A stretch of 59,605 bases of DNA from Planctomycetaceae bacterium (lineage in GTDB: Bacteria; Planctomycetota; UBA1135; GCA-002686595), in the NCBI GenBank assembly GCA_016125265.1, contig WGMC01000038.1:1-59605 (forward strand). The letters are read 5' to 3'. Below the pieces are notes generated by a model. The model was not told where the DNA came from. It saw only the letters and a list, made by a program, of their open reading frames with translations, and made no database searches. The number at the start of each line of letters is the position of its first letter. The stretch's first letter is position 1. Made by a program: the position numbers and the translations under genes. Of the stretch, positions 1 to 7,990 are shown piece after piece.

Positions 1-1122
1 GACTGGTTCTATGACTTCGCAAACGAAGCGCACTCGGCGCTGCCGGTCTACGACTCGTACCAACCAGCAGTCCACAACAACGTCGAGTACGTCACGGAGC
101 AAGTGGAACTGGCCCAGTTCGGCGAGAACGACTACGCGATCCTGACGCCCACGGGGAACGGGAAGATGTTGGTGTTCGCACTGGATCCCGCGACTGCCGA
201 CCCCTTGCCACCGGTCGCCTACAGCCCGCCGTGGACTTCGTGGAGCACGGCAATGGGCAATACCTACGCGCACCGGGCCACCTTCGGTTGGTCGCCAACG
301 CTGGAGCAGCACTTCGCTCTGCTCGACTACACGCGCGAGGGAACGACGGACGAGTTGAAACTGGGGCGCTATCGAATCGTGCCGCAAACTTCCTCGTTCG
401 CCTCTGCTACCTGGGAGGACCTGGACTTGCGCAGCATGGACACCGCCGTTGAGCTCCGCGCGCACGTCTACGAGGTCTCGCTCTCGACGGACGCGCGCTG
501 GGCCTTCGTCGGATGTGGCAACGGCTGGGTCGTTGTCGAACTTCACGATGCCAATGGGGATCCGAGTTTCGAAGTGGTGGATACCCGCTACACCGTTGCG
601 ACGAACCCGCGTCCCGATCCGTTCGGGAACGGGCGCTTCTACGAAGAGGTGGAGGGGATCGCGCAGTCGGGGAACCACCTCTTCGTCAGCGTCATCGATG
701 GAGACGACACCACGTCGCCAGGGCTGCTCGCTTGGTTCGAGTTCGACCAGACCACGGGCCAAGTGGGTAACCGGCTCGGAACCTTTGAGGGAGGGGTCGG
801 TCCCCTGCTCAACGTGCCCTTCTTGGAGGGCGGTCCGGTACGAGTGTTCGAACTGCCGCAGGATCGGGCACGGGTCTACGCCGCGTCCAGTTCGTCGGGC
901 GCGGTGCTGGAGTTCGAACTGGACAAGGCAGCAACCCCCAGTCCGACGTTCACGCTCCTCTCCCATGTGCCGGGAGGCACCCACTTCAGCCAAGTGGGCG
1001 ATGTGCGGCCCTACGATGTGGGACACCCGAGCGGCCTGCCCGTCGTGCTCATGAGCCGTTACCGCCAGACCATCGCGGTGCTTGCGGCGGACGGGATGAT
1101 CGAAGAGCCACAAACGCCCTAG
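1..1122 (+). CDS. Propeller-like protein of unknown function (5' truncated)
   Basis: The frame is open from base 1 to a TAG at 1120-1122, so the start lies outside the window; 373 codons are visible. A GTG at 103 would be an internal start and is not preferred, because the upstream codons continue the same kind of sequence. The protein contains repeated beta-strand and loop blocks rich in Trp, Phe, Gly and Asp, such as GWVVVELHDANGDP and LLAWFEFDQTTGQV. This resembles seven-bladed propellers of the lactonase or YncE sort, which bind ligands or act as scaffolds. I see no catalytic motif and no membrane segment in the visible part. It converges on the LysR gene with 36 bp between stops. Function is unknown and the propeller assignment is an inference from pattern. 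Confidence 0.75.
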   Translation, partial: DWFYDFANEAHSALPVYDSYQPAVHNNVEYVTEQVELAQFGENDYAILTPTGNGKMLVFALDPATADPLPPVAYSPPWTSWSTAMGNTYAHRATFGWSPTLEQHFALLDYTREGTTDELKLGRYRIVPQTSSFASATWEDLDLRSMDTAVELRAHVYEVSLSTDARWAFVGCGNGWVVVELHDANGDPSFEVVDTRYTVATNPRPDPFGNGRFYEEVEGIAQSGNHLFVSVIDGDDTTSPGLLAWFEFDQTTGQVGNRLGTFEGGVGPLLNVPFLEGGPVRVFELPQDRARVYAASSSSGAVLEFELDKAATPSPTFTLLSHVPGGTHFSQVGDVRPYDVGHPSGLPVVLMSRYRQTIAVLAADGMIEEPQTP

Positions 1123-1158
1123 CTAGGCCGCAGTGGTGCAAGCTCCGCGGCTTCGCCA

Positions 1159-2079
1159 CTAGGCGTTTGTCGTCCTCTGGGAGTGGACGCGGTCGCGCAG
1201 TTGGGTGGCAAAGGCGGCGGCGGCGGGGCTGGGTGTGCCGGAACCCGCCCACATCAGGCCGAACTCGAGTTCGGCCTTGAGACCCTCGAGCGGCACCGGC
1301 ACCAGGTTGAGGTGCGCGCGGCCTTCCAGCACCACGCGGGGCATCAACGTCGGAAGCCCCGTTTGTGATGCGGTCGAGAGCACTCCGTCGATGCTGCTCA
1401 CCTCGTAGGCGATGCGCGGCAGCACCTGCGCGCGGCGGAACGCGTCCTGGATGATCTGGCGGATCAAAAAACTCTCGGGCAGCAGCACCAGCCGCGTGCG
1501 CGCGAGCTGCTCGCGCTGCACTTCGCCAAGGCCGGCCAGTTCGCTGTGCGCCGGCGCGAGCAGCACCACCTCGTCCCTGCGCAGCAGTTCGTAGGTCAAG
1601 TTCGGCGAGGCCCGCGAAAGGATGCCGATCCCCAAGTCGAAACGGCCGGACTCCACGTCCACCTCCACATCGGAGGAGGATTTCTCATGCACACTGACCG
1701 ACAACTGCGGGTGGTGCTTCGAGAAGTGGGTGAGCACCGGCGGCACCCACGAGACGTTGAGCGGCGGCACGACTCCGACGTGCAAGTGACCGCTCGCCAG
1801 ATGGCCCAAGTCCTCGAGCGACTGGCAGGCTTCGGTGAGCTTGGCGAGCACCAACTCCGTCCGGCTCTGGAACGCGCGCCCCGAAGGTGTCAGTCGCACC
1901 CTAGGCCCGAGGCGCACGAACAGCTCGGTCGAAAGGGCCTGTTCGAGCTCCTTCACCTGCTGGGAGACACTGGGCTGCGACAGTCCCAGGCGTTCGCCGG
2001 CCCGCGTGAAGTTCTGGGTCTCGGCGACCACCAAGAACGTGCGCAGGTGGCGGAGTTCGATGTCGCTCTTCGGTCTCAT
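1159..2079 (-). CDS. LysR-family transcriptional regulator
   Basis: This 306-residue protein has the usual LysR length. Residues 1-60 form the winged helix-turn-helix (ELRHLRTFLVVAETQNFTRA, then SQPSVSQQVKELEQ). The rest matches a periplasmic-binding-protein-like effector domain, including the typical LHVGVVPPL and DLGIGIL strands. I chose ATG 2079, which directly precedes the helix-turn-helix, because the longer frame upstream is low-complexity sequence running into the sulfatase gene. Family members bind promoter DNA as tetramers and respond to a small molecule. The sulfatase gene lies 70 bp upstream on the same strand, so the two may be cotranscribed or linked in regulation, but no target can be named. 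Confidence 0.9.
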   Translation of the reverse strand: MRPKSDIELRHLRTFLVVAETQNFTRAGERLGLSQPSVSQQVKELEQALSTELFVRLGPRVRLTPSGRAFQSRTELVLAKLTEACQSLEDLGHLASGHLHVGVVPPLNVSWVPPVLTHFSKHHPQLSVSVHEKSSSDVEVDVESGRFDLGIGILSRASPNLTYELLRRDEVVLLAPAHSELAGLGEVQREQLARTRLVLLPESFLIRQIIQDAFRRAQVLPRIAYEVSSIDGVLSTASQTGLPTLMPRVVLEGRAHLNLVPVPLEGLKAELEFGLMWAGSGTPSPAAAAFATQLRDRVHSQRTTNA

Positions 2080-2149
2080 GGGGGGAACGCGCGGACGCCC
2101 CGGTCCGCACGGGCGGTGATGGTAGCCCCAAGCGGGCGGGCGTCGGCGG

Positions 2150-4708
2150 TCAGTCCGCTTCGTCCGCCTCGCCCACGTACCCCAGGCGACGCAGGGCATC
2201 GAGGTCGGTCCCGCTGAGGGGCGCCCCTTGGGCACGCACGTCGACGGCCCTGGTTTCCAGCCACCTCCGCACACGCTGCTCGGCGTCCGGGGGCTGCGGG
2301 AGGGGTCCCGGCCCCCGGGGTTCGACGCGGAGATCCCCGGCCGAGACGCGGATGTCGAGGGTGCCTCTTGGGTGGTCCAGGAGGGTCAGCACAACGTGGC
2401 TGGTTTCGTCCTGGTACCCCGCTTCGGTGCCCGAGGCGTGCTGGAACCAGCGCACCCGCGGCGCCGCGGGCGCACCGCCCAGATCCGGCACGAGCGAGCG
2501 CCCCACCACTTCCCGCGGGGCGGGCACGTCGAGCAGCTCGCACACCGTGGGCAGGATGTCGACGGTTTCGACCGGGCCCGCGACGAGGCCGCGCGCCGGT
2601 ACGCCGGGGCCCGCGAAGACGAGGGGCACACGCAGGTTCTCGTCGATCAATCCCTGGTGGTCGTACCAGATGTCGTGTTCCCCGAGCGCTTCGCCGTGGT
2701 CCGACGTGAACACGATGAGGGTGTCGTCGAGTCGCCCGCGGCGCGCGAGTTCGTCCAACACGTGCCCGATGTCGCGGTCGAGCTGCGCGACGCCGGCCGC
2801 GTACCGCGCGGCGATCACATCCGGCGAGCGCACGTCCCCGAGGAACTCGAGGTGCGCGTGCACCGCCACGAAGTTGTGCGCGAGTTCGCGCGCATCGAGT
2901 TCGTGTTGCACGTCGCCGGCGCGGAACCGCGCCAACTCGGGGTGCAGTGCGGCGCGCCGCCGCGCGAGCTGCTCCAGCAGCGTTTCGCCAGACGTCGCGT
3001 CCTCGGGTACGTACTGCGCGAGCAGCGCCTCGTCGGCCGAGTACGGGGTGTGCGGGTCGTAGTAGTGCAGCCACGCGAAGAACGGGCGCTCGCCGGTTTC
3101 TTCGAGCGCGTCGAAGAACTCCGGGTTGAGCTCCGCTGCGCCGCGGTAGGCGCTGCGCAAGAGCGGCGCCTGGCGCGGCGCCAACCACGGCTCCGGATGG
3201 GGCCGCGGCGGATCGCCGAGCAACATCGGCGGTGTGTCGAAGAAGACATCGACACCTTGCCCCATGCCGGACAGCGCCGCCGAGAGGTGCCGTACCGTCG
3301 TGCCCGCCAACGTCCACCAACCGCGCGACTTCAAGATCTCCGGAAGTGTCGTCACGGCCTCGGGCAGCAGAGCCTGGTTGCCGAGCACCGTGTGGTCCTT
3401 GGGGTAGAGCCCCGTCAGGATCGTCGCGTGCGAGGGCGACGTCGCGTTGTTCGACGCGAGCGTGTCCACGAACGCGGTGCCACGTCCGATGAGGGCGTCG
3501 ATGACGGGAGTCTTGGCCGCGGGCTCGAGCCCGAGGGCGCGCGCGTAGGCCGAGACGTGGTCCGCGCGCAGTGTGTCCGCGGTGATGAGGAGCACCGAGG
3601 GTGGGCGACGGGCTTCGGGGTAACTCAGAGTGATCGGCCCCCAGAGGCCGACGAGATCGCCGGCCGCGACGGCGCCCAGGGGCTCGGCGACGAGCCGGAG
3701 CTCCTTCGGACCCCCCGCGATGTCCACGAAGCCCGTGCGCCAGCGGTGGGCGTCGCGCTCCGGATCGAGCACCGCCTCGAACAGCACGCGGCCCGCGGCC
3801 TCTTCGACCCGGAACGCGACGGGCGCCACCCGACGACGCTCCGACCGCGGCAGCGCGAACGAAAGATCGAGACGCGCCGCGCCCGCCGGCGACACAGGCA
3901 GTTCGATGCGCTGTGGTTCGCCCGCGCGCGCGGGATACGCCCGGCGCGCTTCGTAGCGCGCGCGCGAAGGCGCGTCTTCCGTTTCGAACGCCAACTGCAC
4001 GAGTCCCCCGTCGCGCATCTGGCCCGCGGCGTCCAGCTTGGGCGACGTCGCGCCGTCGAACTGGCGCGCGACGGCGGTGAGACTCGCGAGCGTGTACGCC
4101 CTCGGGCCGGGCACCAAATCGAGGCGCAGGGACTTCACCCGTCCGCGCCAGCGTGCATGGCGGTCCATCGGCACGACGAGGGGCATCAACCGCCGGGAGG
4201 GATGCACGGCGACCTCCACGTAGTCCGCTTCCAAGGTCGCGGCGGGAGGTGCGTCGGCCCCGGACGCGACCGCGTCCTCGCACTGGAAGTAGATGCGCGC
4301 GAGCCCCGCATTGTCGAAGGCCGCTTCCAGCACGAGGGCATCGATGCGGTCCGCGTCCCAGTGGAGCGGCGGGCTGGTGAGGCGCGGCACGCCGGTTCCG
4401 TCGGCTGGCTCGACCCGTACGCCGCGAAGGCCGAAGGCCCGGGCCGCGGGCACGCTGGGTTCGATCACCCGGACCAGGGCCCCCTGGGCACCCCAGCCCT
4501 CCAGTTCCGTCCCGAACTCCACCCGAGTTACCTCGAGCTCCCGTTCCGCCGCCGCGGCGCTGGGCGCGCCGGAGGAGAGCTCGACGGGCTCGAGGTGCAC
4601 GACGCCGACGACCGGATCGGCGCCGCAGGAAAGGGCGAGGGCGGCCGCGGCCGCGGCGGCGCCGCCGAGCAGCCGGGGGGGGAGGCCGTGGGGCAGGTGG
4701 AGGGGCAT
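2150..4708 (-). CDS. S-type sulfatase lipoprotein (alkaline phosphatase superfamily)
   Basis: This 852-residue protein starts at ATG 4708 with a short basic N-terminus, a hydrophobic stretch and a lipobox ending LALSC, so it is probably a lipid-anchored envelope protein. Residues about 30-380 form a beta-rich region of unknown role. The sulfatase domain follows, with the metal-binding start PSVLLITADTLRADH and the activation motif S424-P-S-H. Ser424 would be converted to formylglycine by a radical-SAM anSME enzyme. Further on come FTSDHGEALGEH and the common C-terminal signature LRRLGYVG. Planctomycetes carry many such enzymes, which desulfate polysaccharides. The substrate cannot be read from the sequence. 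It is transcribed divergently from the ABC pair across a 168-bp gap. A much longer frame that continues past 4708 is an artefact of high GC. Confidence 0.9.
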   Translation of the reverse strand: MPLHLPHGLPPRLLGGAAAAAAALALSCGADPVVGVVHLEPVELSSGAPSAAAAERELEVTRVEFGTELEGWGAQGALVRVIEPSVPAARAFGLRGVRVEPADGTGVPRLTSPPLHWDADRIDALVLEAAFDNAGLARIYFQCEDAVASGADAPPAATLEADYVEVAVHPSRRLMPLVVPMDRHARWRGRVKSLRLDLVPGPRAYTLASLTAVARQFDGATSPKLDAAGQMRDGGLVQLAFETEDAPSRARYEARRAYPARAGEPQRIELPVSPAGAARLDLSFALPRSERRRVAPVAFRVEEAAGRVLFEAVLDPERDAHRWRTGFVDIAGGPKELRLVAEPLGAVAAGDLVGLWGPITLSYPEARRPPSVLLITADTLRADHVSAYARALGLEPAAKTPVIDALIGRGTAFVDTLASNNATSPSHATILTGLYPKDHTVLGNQALLPEAVTTLPEILKSRGWWTLAGTTVRHLSAALSGMGQGVDVFFDTPPMLLGDPPRPHPEPWLAPRQAPLLRSAYRGAAELNPEFFDALEETGERPFFAWLHYYDPHTPYSADEALLAQYVPEDATSGETLLEQLARRRAALHPELARFRAGDVQHELDARELAHNFVAVHAHLEFLGDVRSPDVIAARYAAGVAQLDRDIGHVLDELARRGRLDDTLIVFTSDHGEALGEHDIWYDHQGLIDENLRVPLVFAGPGVPARGLVAGPVETVDILPTVCELLDVPAPREVVGRSLVPDLGGAPAAPRVRWFQHASGTEAGYQDETSHVVLTLLDHPRGTLDIRVSAGDLRVEPRGPGPLPQPPDAEQRVRRWLETRAVDVRAQGAPLSGTDLDALRRLGYVGEADEAD

Positions 4709-4876
4709 GTCGCGTAGCGAACACCGCGAACGGCCCCCGGTTTCCGGACGAACCTGGCTCCGCACACAACTCGCAACCGAGGCTTTCCGCGGCACAACGT
4801 GCGAACGCCTTGCGCACCGCCGCGCCCCCGGGAAATCCCCGAGAAATGCAACCCCCACCGCGGGCGCAACGGCGCC

Positions 4877-5869
4877 ATGAACCGCAGTCCCCTCGTGGAG
4901 GCCTTGGGCCTCGAGAAGCGCTACCGCACCGTCTTGGCCCTCGCGGGCTTGGACCTCGCGGTGGAGCCGGGCCAGGTCGTCGCGCTGCTGGGCCCGAACG
5001 GCGCCGGCAAAAGCACCGCGCTGCGGATCCTCCTGGGGCTGGTGCGACCGGACGCGGGGACCATCCTCTGGCGCGCGGGCGGCGTCGAGAGGGCCGCCCC
5101 GCCGGCCGACTGGATCGGGTACCTGCCCGAGGAACGCGGGCTCTTCCGCGAGGCGCCCGTCGTGCGCACCGTCGCCCACTTCGGGCGGCTGCGCGGCATG
5201 GGCGCGCGCGAGGCCCGGCTGGCGGCCGAGCGCTGGCTGGAGCGGTTGGGCCTCGCCGAGCGGGCGCAGGAGAAGCCGGACGCGCTCAGCAAGGGAAACC
5301 AGCAGAAGGTGCAACTCGCGGCGGCGTTGGTGCATGGGCCCAGCTTTGCGGTCCTCGACGAGCCCTTTTCGGGGCTCGACCCGCTGAACCAGGAGCTCTT
5401 TCTCGAGCTCGTCGCGGAGACGACGGCCGCGGGCACTGGAATCGTGCTGAGCGCGCACCACCTCGAGTTGGTGGAACGCGCCGCGCACCGCCTCGTGATC
5501 CTCGACCGCGGGCGTGTGTGCTTCGGCGGGACCGTCGCGGCGGCCCGCGACGCGGCGCGAGCGGCCGGTTCCACCCTCGAACTGGAACTCCTGGAGGAGG
5601 CGCCGCCTTCGGTGCGCTCCCAACTGGAAGCGCGCGCGGACGTCGTGGCCGTGCGCAACCGCGCGGACCGCGCGTGGAGCGTGGAACTCCGTCCCGACGC
5701 CGACGTCAGCGCAATCCTGGCGCAGCTCGGCGCAGGGCTTCGCATCGCGCGCATCGCGAGCCGCACGCCGAGCCTGCACGAGTTCTACGTCGATCTGCTG
5801 GGCGGAACGCCGGACGCACGGATGGCCGATGGCCAACCGCCGGTGGGTGCGCGAGGAGGTGCCGCGTGA
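4877..5869 (+). CDS. ABC transporter ATP-binding protein, NatA-like
   Basis: This 330-residue ATPase has Walker A G39-P-N-G-A-G-K-S-T, a degenerate signature loop LSKGNQQKVQLAAAL, and Walker B ending D161-E-P followed by FSGLD. The LSKGNQQKV form is typical of ATPases that pair with ABC-2 permeases (NatA, CcmA-like and drug exporters). A C-terminal region of about 100 residues follows the nucleotide-binding domain, as in NatA. ATG 4877 is chosen because the folded domain begins right after it. The stop overlaps the permease start (GTGA), so the two are translationally coupled. The pair probably exports a small molecule, ion or lipid, but the substrate is unknown. Confidence 0.9.
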   Translation: MNRSPLVEALGLEKRYRTVLALAGLDLAVEPGQVVALLGPNGAGKSTALRILLGLVRPDAGTILWRAGGVERAAPPADWIGYLPEERGLFREAPVVRTVAHFGRLRGMGAREARLAAERWLERLGLAERAQEKPDALSKGNQQKVQLAAALVHGPSFAVLDEPFSGLDPLNQELFLELVAETTAAGTGIVLSAHHLELVERAAHRLVILDRGRVCFGGTVAAARDAARAAGSTLELELLEEAPPSVRSQLEARADVVAVRNRADRAWSVELRPDADVSAILAQLGAGLRIARIASRTPSLHEFYVDLLGGTPDARMADGQPPVGARGGAA

Positions 5870-7053
5870 ACGTACGGGCGCTCTGGATCGTGGGAACTTG
5901 GGAGTTCCGGCGCTACTTCAAGTGGAAGGAGCAGTTGGTCGGACTGGTGCTGCTCCTTGCGGGCGCGTTTTCCTCGTTCTACCTCGTGAAGTGGGTCGAG
6001 GGCCGCGAAGTCAGCGAAGTCGCACTGGGAGTGGTCGGCGAAAGCGGCGTCGAGGGCAGCCTCGAGGCGGCGCGTTTCGTGCTGCACCGCGAATCCGATG
6101 CGGAGAGCGCGCGGGCGAAGGTCCAAAGCGGCGAACTCGAAGGTTGGATCGCGGCCGAGGGAAGCGGCGCGTTTGCCCTCGAAACGCTGCGCGAGGTGCC
6201 CTGGCGTGGGCGCCTCGAAGAAGCGCTCAGCGCGGGCGTGCAGCCAGAGCGCCTGTCCGCATTGGGCGTCGATGCGCCGGCGTTCGCCGCGCTCCTCGCG
6301 CCCGTGCCGCTCGAAGTCCGTCTGCTCGACCCCAAGGCCCGAACCAGGAGCCGCGCGGACAAGGTCGCGGCGCTCCTCGCGGTGTTCGTGGTGCTGGGCG
6401 GTGTGGTGACGGGCAACGCCTACCTGATGATGGGCATCACCGGCGAGAAGCAGTTGCGTGTGACCGAGCAGGTCCTCGCGGCCATCTCGCCACAGACGTG
6501 GATCGACGGCAAGGTGCTGGGGCTTGCCGCGATGACACTCACGTCCCTGACCCTCTACACGGCGGGTGGCATCCTCGCGCTCCTCGCGGGGCGCCTCGTC
6601 GGGTTCGTCGTGCCCCTGCCCGCGAGCGCCGCCGACCCCGTACTCCTCCTCGGCCTGCTCGCCATCGCCCTCCTCGGGTTCGGCTTCTGGTTCAGCTTCT
6701 TTGCCGCGATCGCCGCAACGATCGACGACCCGAACCACTCCGCGCGCGGCATCTGGATGCTGCTGCCCGGGCTGCCGCTCGCCGCGGCGTTCGGTGTGTT
6801 CCGCGACCCGGAGAGCACCGCCGCCGTGGTACTCGGCCTGCTGCCGCCGACGGCCCCCGCGGTGCTGCCGGTGCGGCTGGTGCTCGGCGCGGCGGGCCCG
6901 CTCGAGGTACTCGCCGCGGCGGCGCTGCTCGTCCTCGCGATCCTCGCCCTGCGCCGCGCCGCGGGCCGGGTGTTCGCCTTGGGGATCGAGATGCGCGGGA
7001 AGGAGCCCACCTGGGGCGAGATGTACCGGGCCCTGCGCCGCAGCCGAAGCTGA
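5866..7053 (+). CDS. ABC-2 family permease, NatB-like
   Basis: This 395-residue protein starts at GTG 5866, with AGGAGG at 5854-5859 as a clear ribosome binding site. It overlaps the ATPase stop by three bases. One N-terminal membrane segment (residues about 20-40) is followed by an extracytoplasmic domain of about 140 residues and then at least five membrane segments, the layout of NatB or YhaP-type exporters. The last 63 codons lie inside a 196-bp sequence that is present again at 11290-11485. The gene therefore either kept its own end or received a nearly identical one when the downstream cassette arrived. The coding frame is intact across that junction. Confidence 0.88.
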   Translation: MNVRALWIVGTWEFRRYFKWKEQLVGLVLLLAGAFSSFYLVKWVEGREVSEVALGVVGESGVEGSLEAARFVLHRESDAESARAKVQSGELEGWIAAEGSGAFALETLREVPWRGRLEEALSAGVQPERLSALGVDAPAFAALLAPVPLEVRLLDPKARTRSRADKVAALLAVFVVLGGVVTGNAYLMMGITGEKQLRVTEQVLAAISPQTWIDGKVLGLAAMTLTSLTLYTAGGILALLAGRLVGFVVPLPASAADPVLLLGLLAIALLGFGFWFSFFAAIAATIDDPNHSARGIWMLLPGLPLAAAFGVFRDPESTAAVVLGLLPPTAPAVLPVRLVLGAAGPLEVLAAAALLVLAILALRRAAGRVFALGIEMRGKEPTWGEMYRALRRSRS

Positions 7054-7058
7054 CGGTC
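6863..7058 (+). repeat. Left 196-bp direct repeat (permease 3' end)
   Basis: The bases from 6863 to 7058 recur at 11290-11485 with two differences: C at 6901 versus A at 11328, and C at 6978 versus T at 11405. That is 194 of 196 identical. The repeat covers the last 63 codons of the permease, its TGA stop and five further bases. Flanking bases differ immediately on both sides, so the ends are sharp. It is interpreted as the left boundary of an inserted cassette. Confidence 0.95.
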
Positions 7059-7195
7059 ACGATCGGACGGTATGAGGAGCCCGGCCAGCGCGTACCGCTG
7101 TTGGTCCGTTCCGCGCGATCGCCCCTTCGGGCTACGCGACCGCCCCGAAGTCGGTGGTACTATGCAGACTTCGCCCCTTGGCGCCCCATCCGACG

Positions 7196-7990
7196 ATGGC
7201 CCTCAAACCTTCCAAAATTGCCACGAAGCTTTTGTGCCAAGGCTCAGAATGGAACGTGAGCGATGAGGACGCCCTGGCACATCAAGTAGCCCGAATCGCA
7301 TTGGGACAGTACCGACACGTAGCCAAGATACTCCTGGGAAGCGGATCGACAGACGAGGCCATCACGCTCGAGGCCAGGCAAAGTGCGATCGAACTGCTCA
7401 CCCTAAGAGACAACGAGAAGCAGTGGCACCGGGACGGATGGTTATTCCAAGCAATCTCATGGATCGCTGCATCCCAAGTGAACGGCGTTGCCATCCGGGC
7501 GCCGCACTTAATCAAAGCGCACAAGGGCTTTGATGGACTACAGCTCCGACTGAGCAGTAGAGGAGCAGTTACAGCAGTAATTATTTTTGAGGACAAAGCC
7601 ACCAGCAACCCACGACGGACGCTCAAGAAGGATGTCTGGCCGGACATTCAGAAGCTTGAGCAGGGAGAACGCACCAATGAGCTATGCCAAGAAGTGAGCG
7701 CCCTACTCGAAGCGCAAGTGCGGACCTTCCCAAGCCTAGACGTCGACGCTGCAGTTTCTCGAATCGCCTGGGAGCAACGCCGGCGCTATCGAGTCGCAGT
7801 TACCGTCGCCACGCCGCATAAAACCGCTAGAAGTCGCAGAAGACTCTTCAAGGACTACGACAAGGTCGTTACAGGCCAACCCAAACGGCGCGGGGCGGAG
7901 ACTCTGTACCTTCCAGAACTTCGACCGTGGATGCAGCAATTCGCAGCGCAGGTCATTAGCAAACTGAACGCGCTCCCCACCCGTGTTTGA
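7196..7990 (+). CDS. PD-(D/E)XK-like nuclease, Hachiman HamA/AbpA-like candidate
   Basis: This is a 264-residue protein. ATG 7196 is preferred over GTG 7154, because the extra 14 residues are Pro- and Arg-rich and a -10-like TACTAT at 7158-7163 would fall inside them. Key residues fit a PD-(D/E)XK core: D113 in HKGFDGL, followed by a hydrophobic strand and E132-D-K134 in VIIFEDKAT. A Trp-rich helix (residues 79-92, GWLFQAISWIAA) precedes the core. It overlaps the helicase gene by eight bases. The known two-gene systems Hachiman and AbpAB pair a nuclease-like protein of this size with an SF2 helicase, so a role in cutting invading DNA is inferred. Membership of the HamA family (DUF1837) is not proven from what I can see. 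No good ribosome binding site is visible. Confidence 0.7.
   Translation: MALKPSKIATKLLCQGSEWNVSDEDALAHQVARIALGQYRHVAKILLGSGSTDEAITLEARQSAIELLTLRDNEKQWHRDGWLFQAISWIAASQVNGVAIRAPHLIKAHKGFDGLQLRLSSRGAVTAVIIFEDKATSNPRRTLKKDVWPDIQKLEQGERTNELCQEVSALLEAQVRTFPSLDVDAAVSRIAWEQRRRYRVAVTVATPHKTARSRRRLFKDYDKVVTGQPKRRGAETLYLPELRPWMQQFAAQVISKLNALPTRV

Noticed and set aside
2076..5836. Very long overlapping open frames on both strands across the sulfatase and ABC genes
   Set aside because: They result from few stop codons in 70% GC sequence. Their composition is Arg-, Pro- and Ala-rich and they lack any family motif, while the frames I chose carry catalytic signatures.
7059..7195. Attachment site or integrase remnant at the left end of the cassette
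   Set aside because: There is only a seven-base hairpin (CTTCGGG at 7125-7131 with CCCGAAG at 7144-7150) and no coding trace of a recombinase, too little to call.
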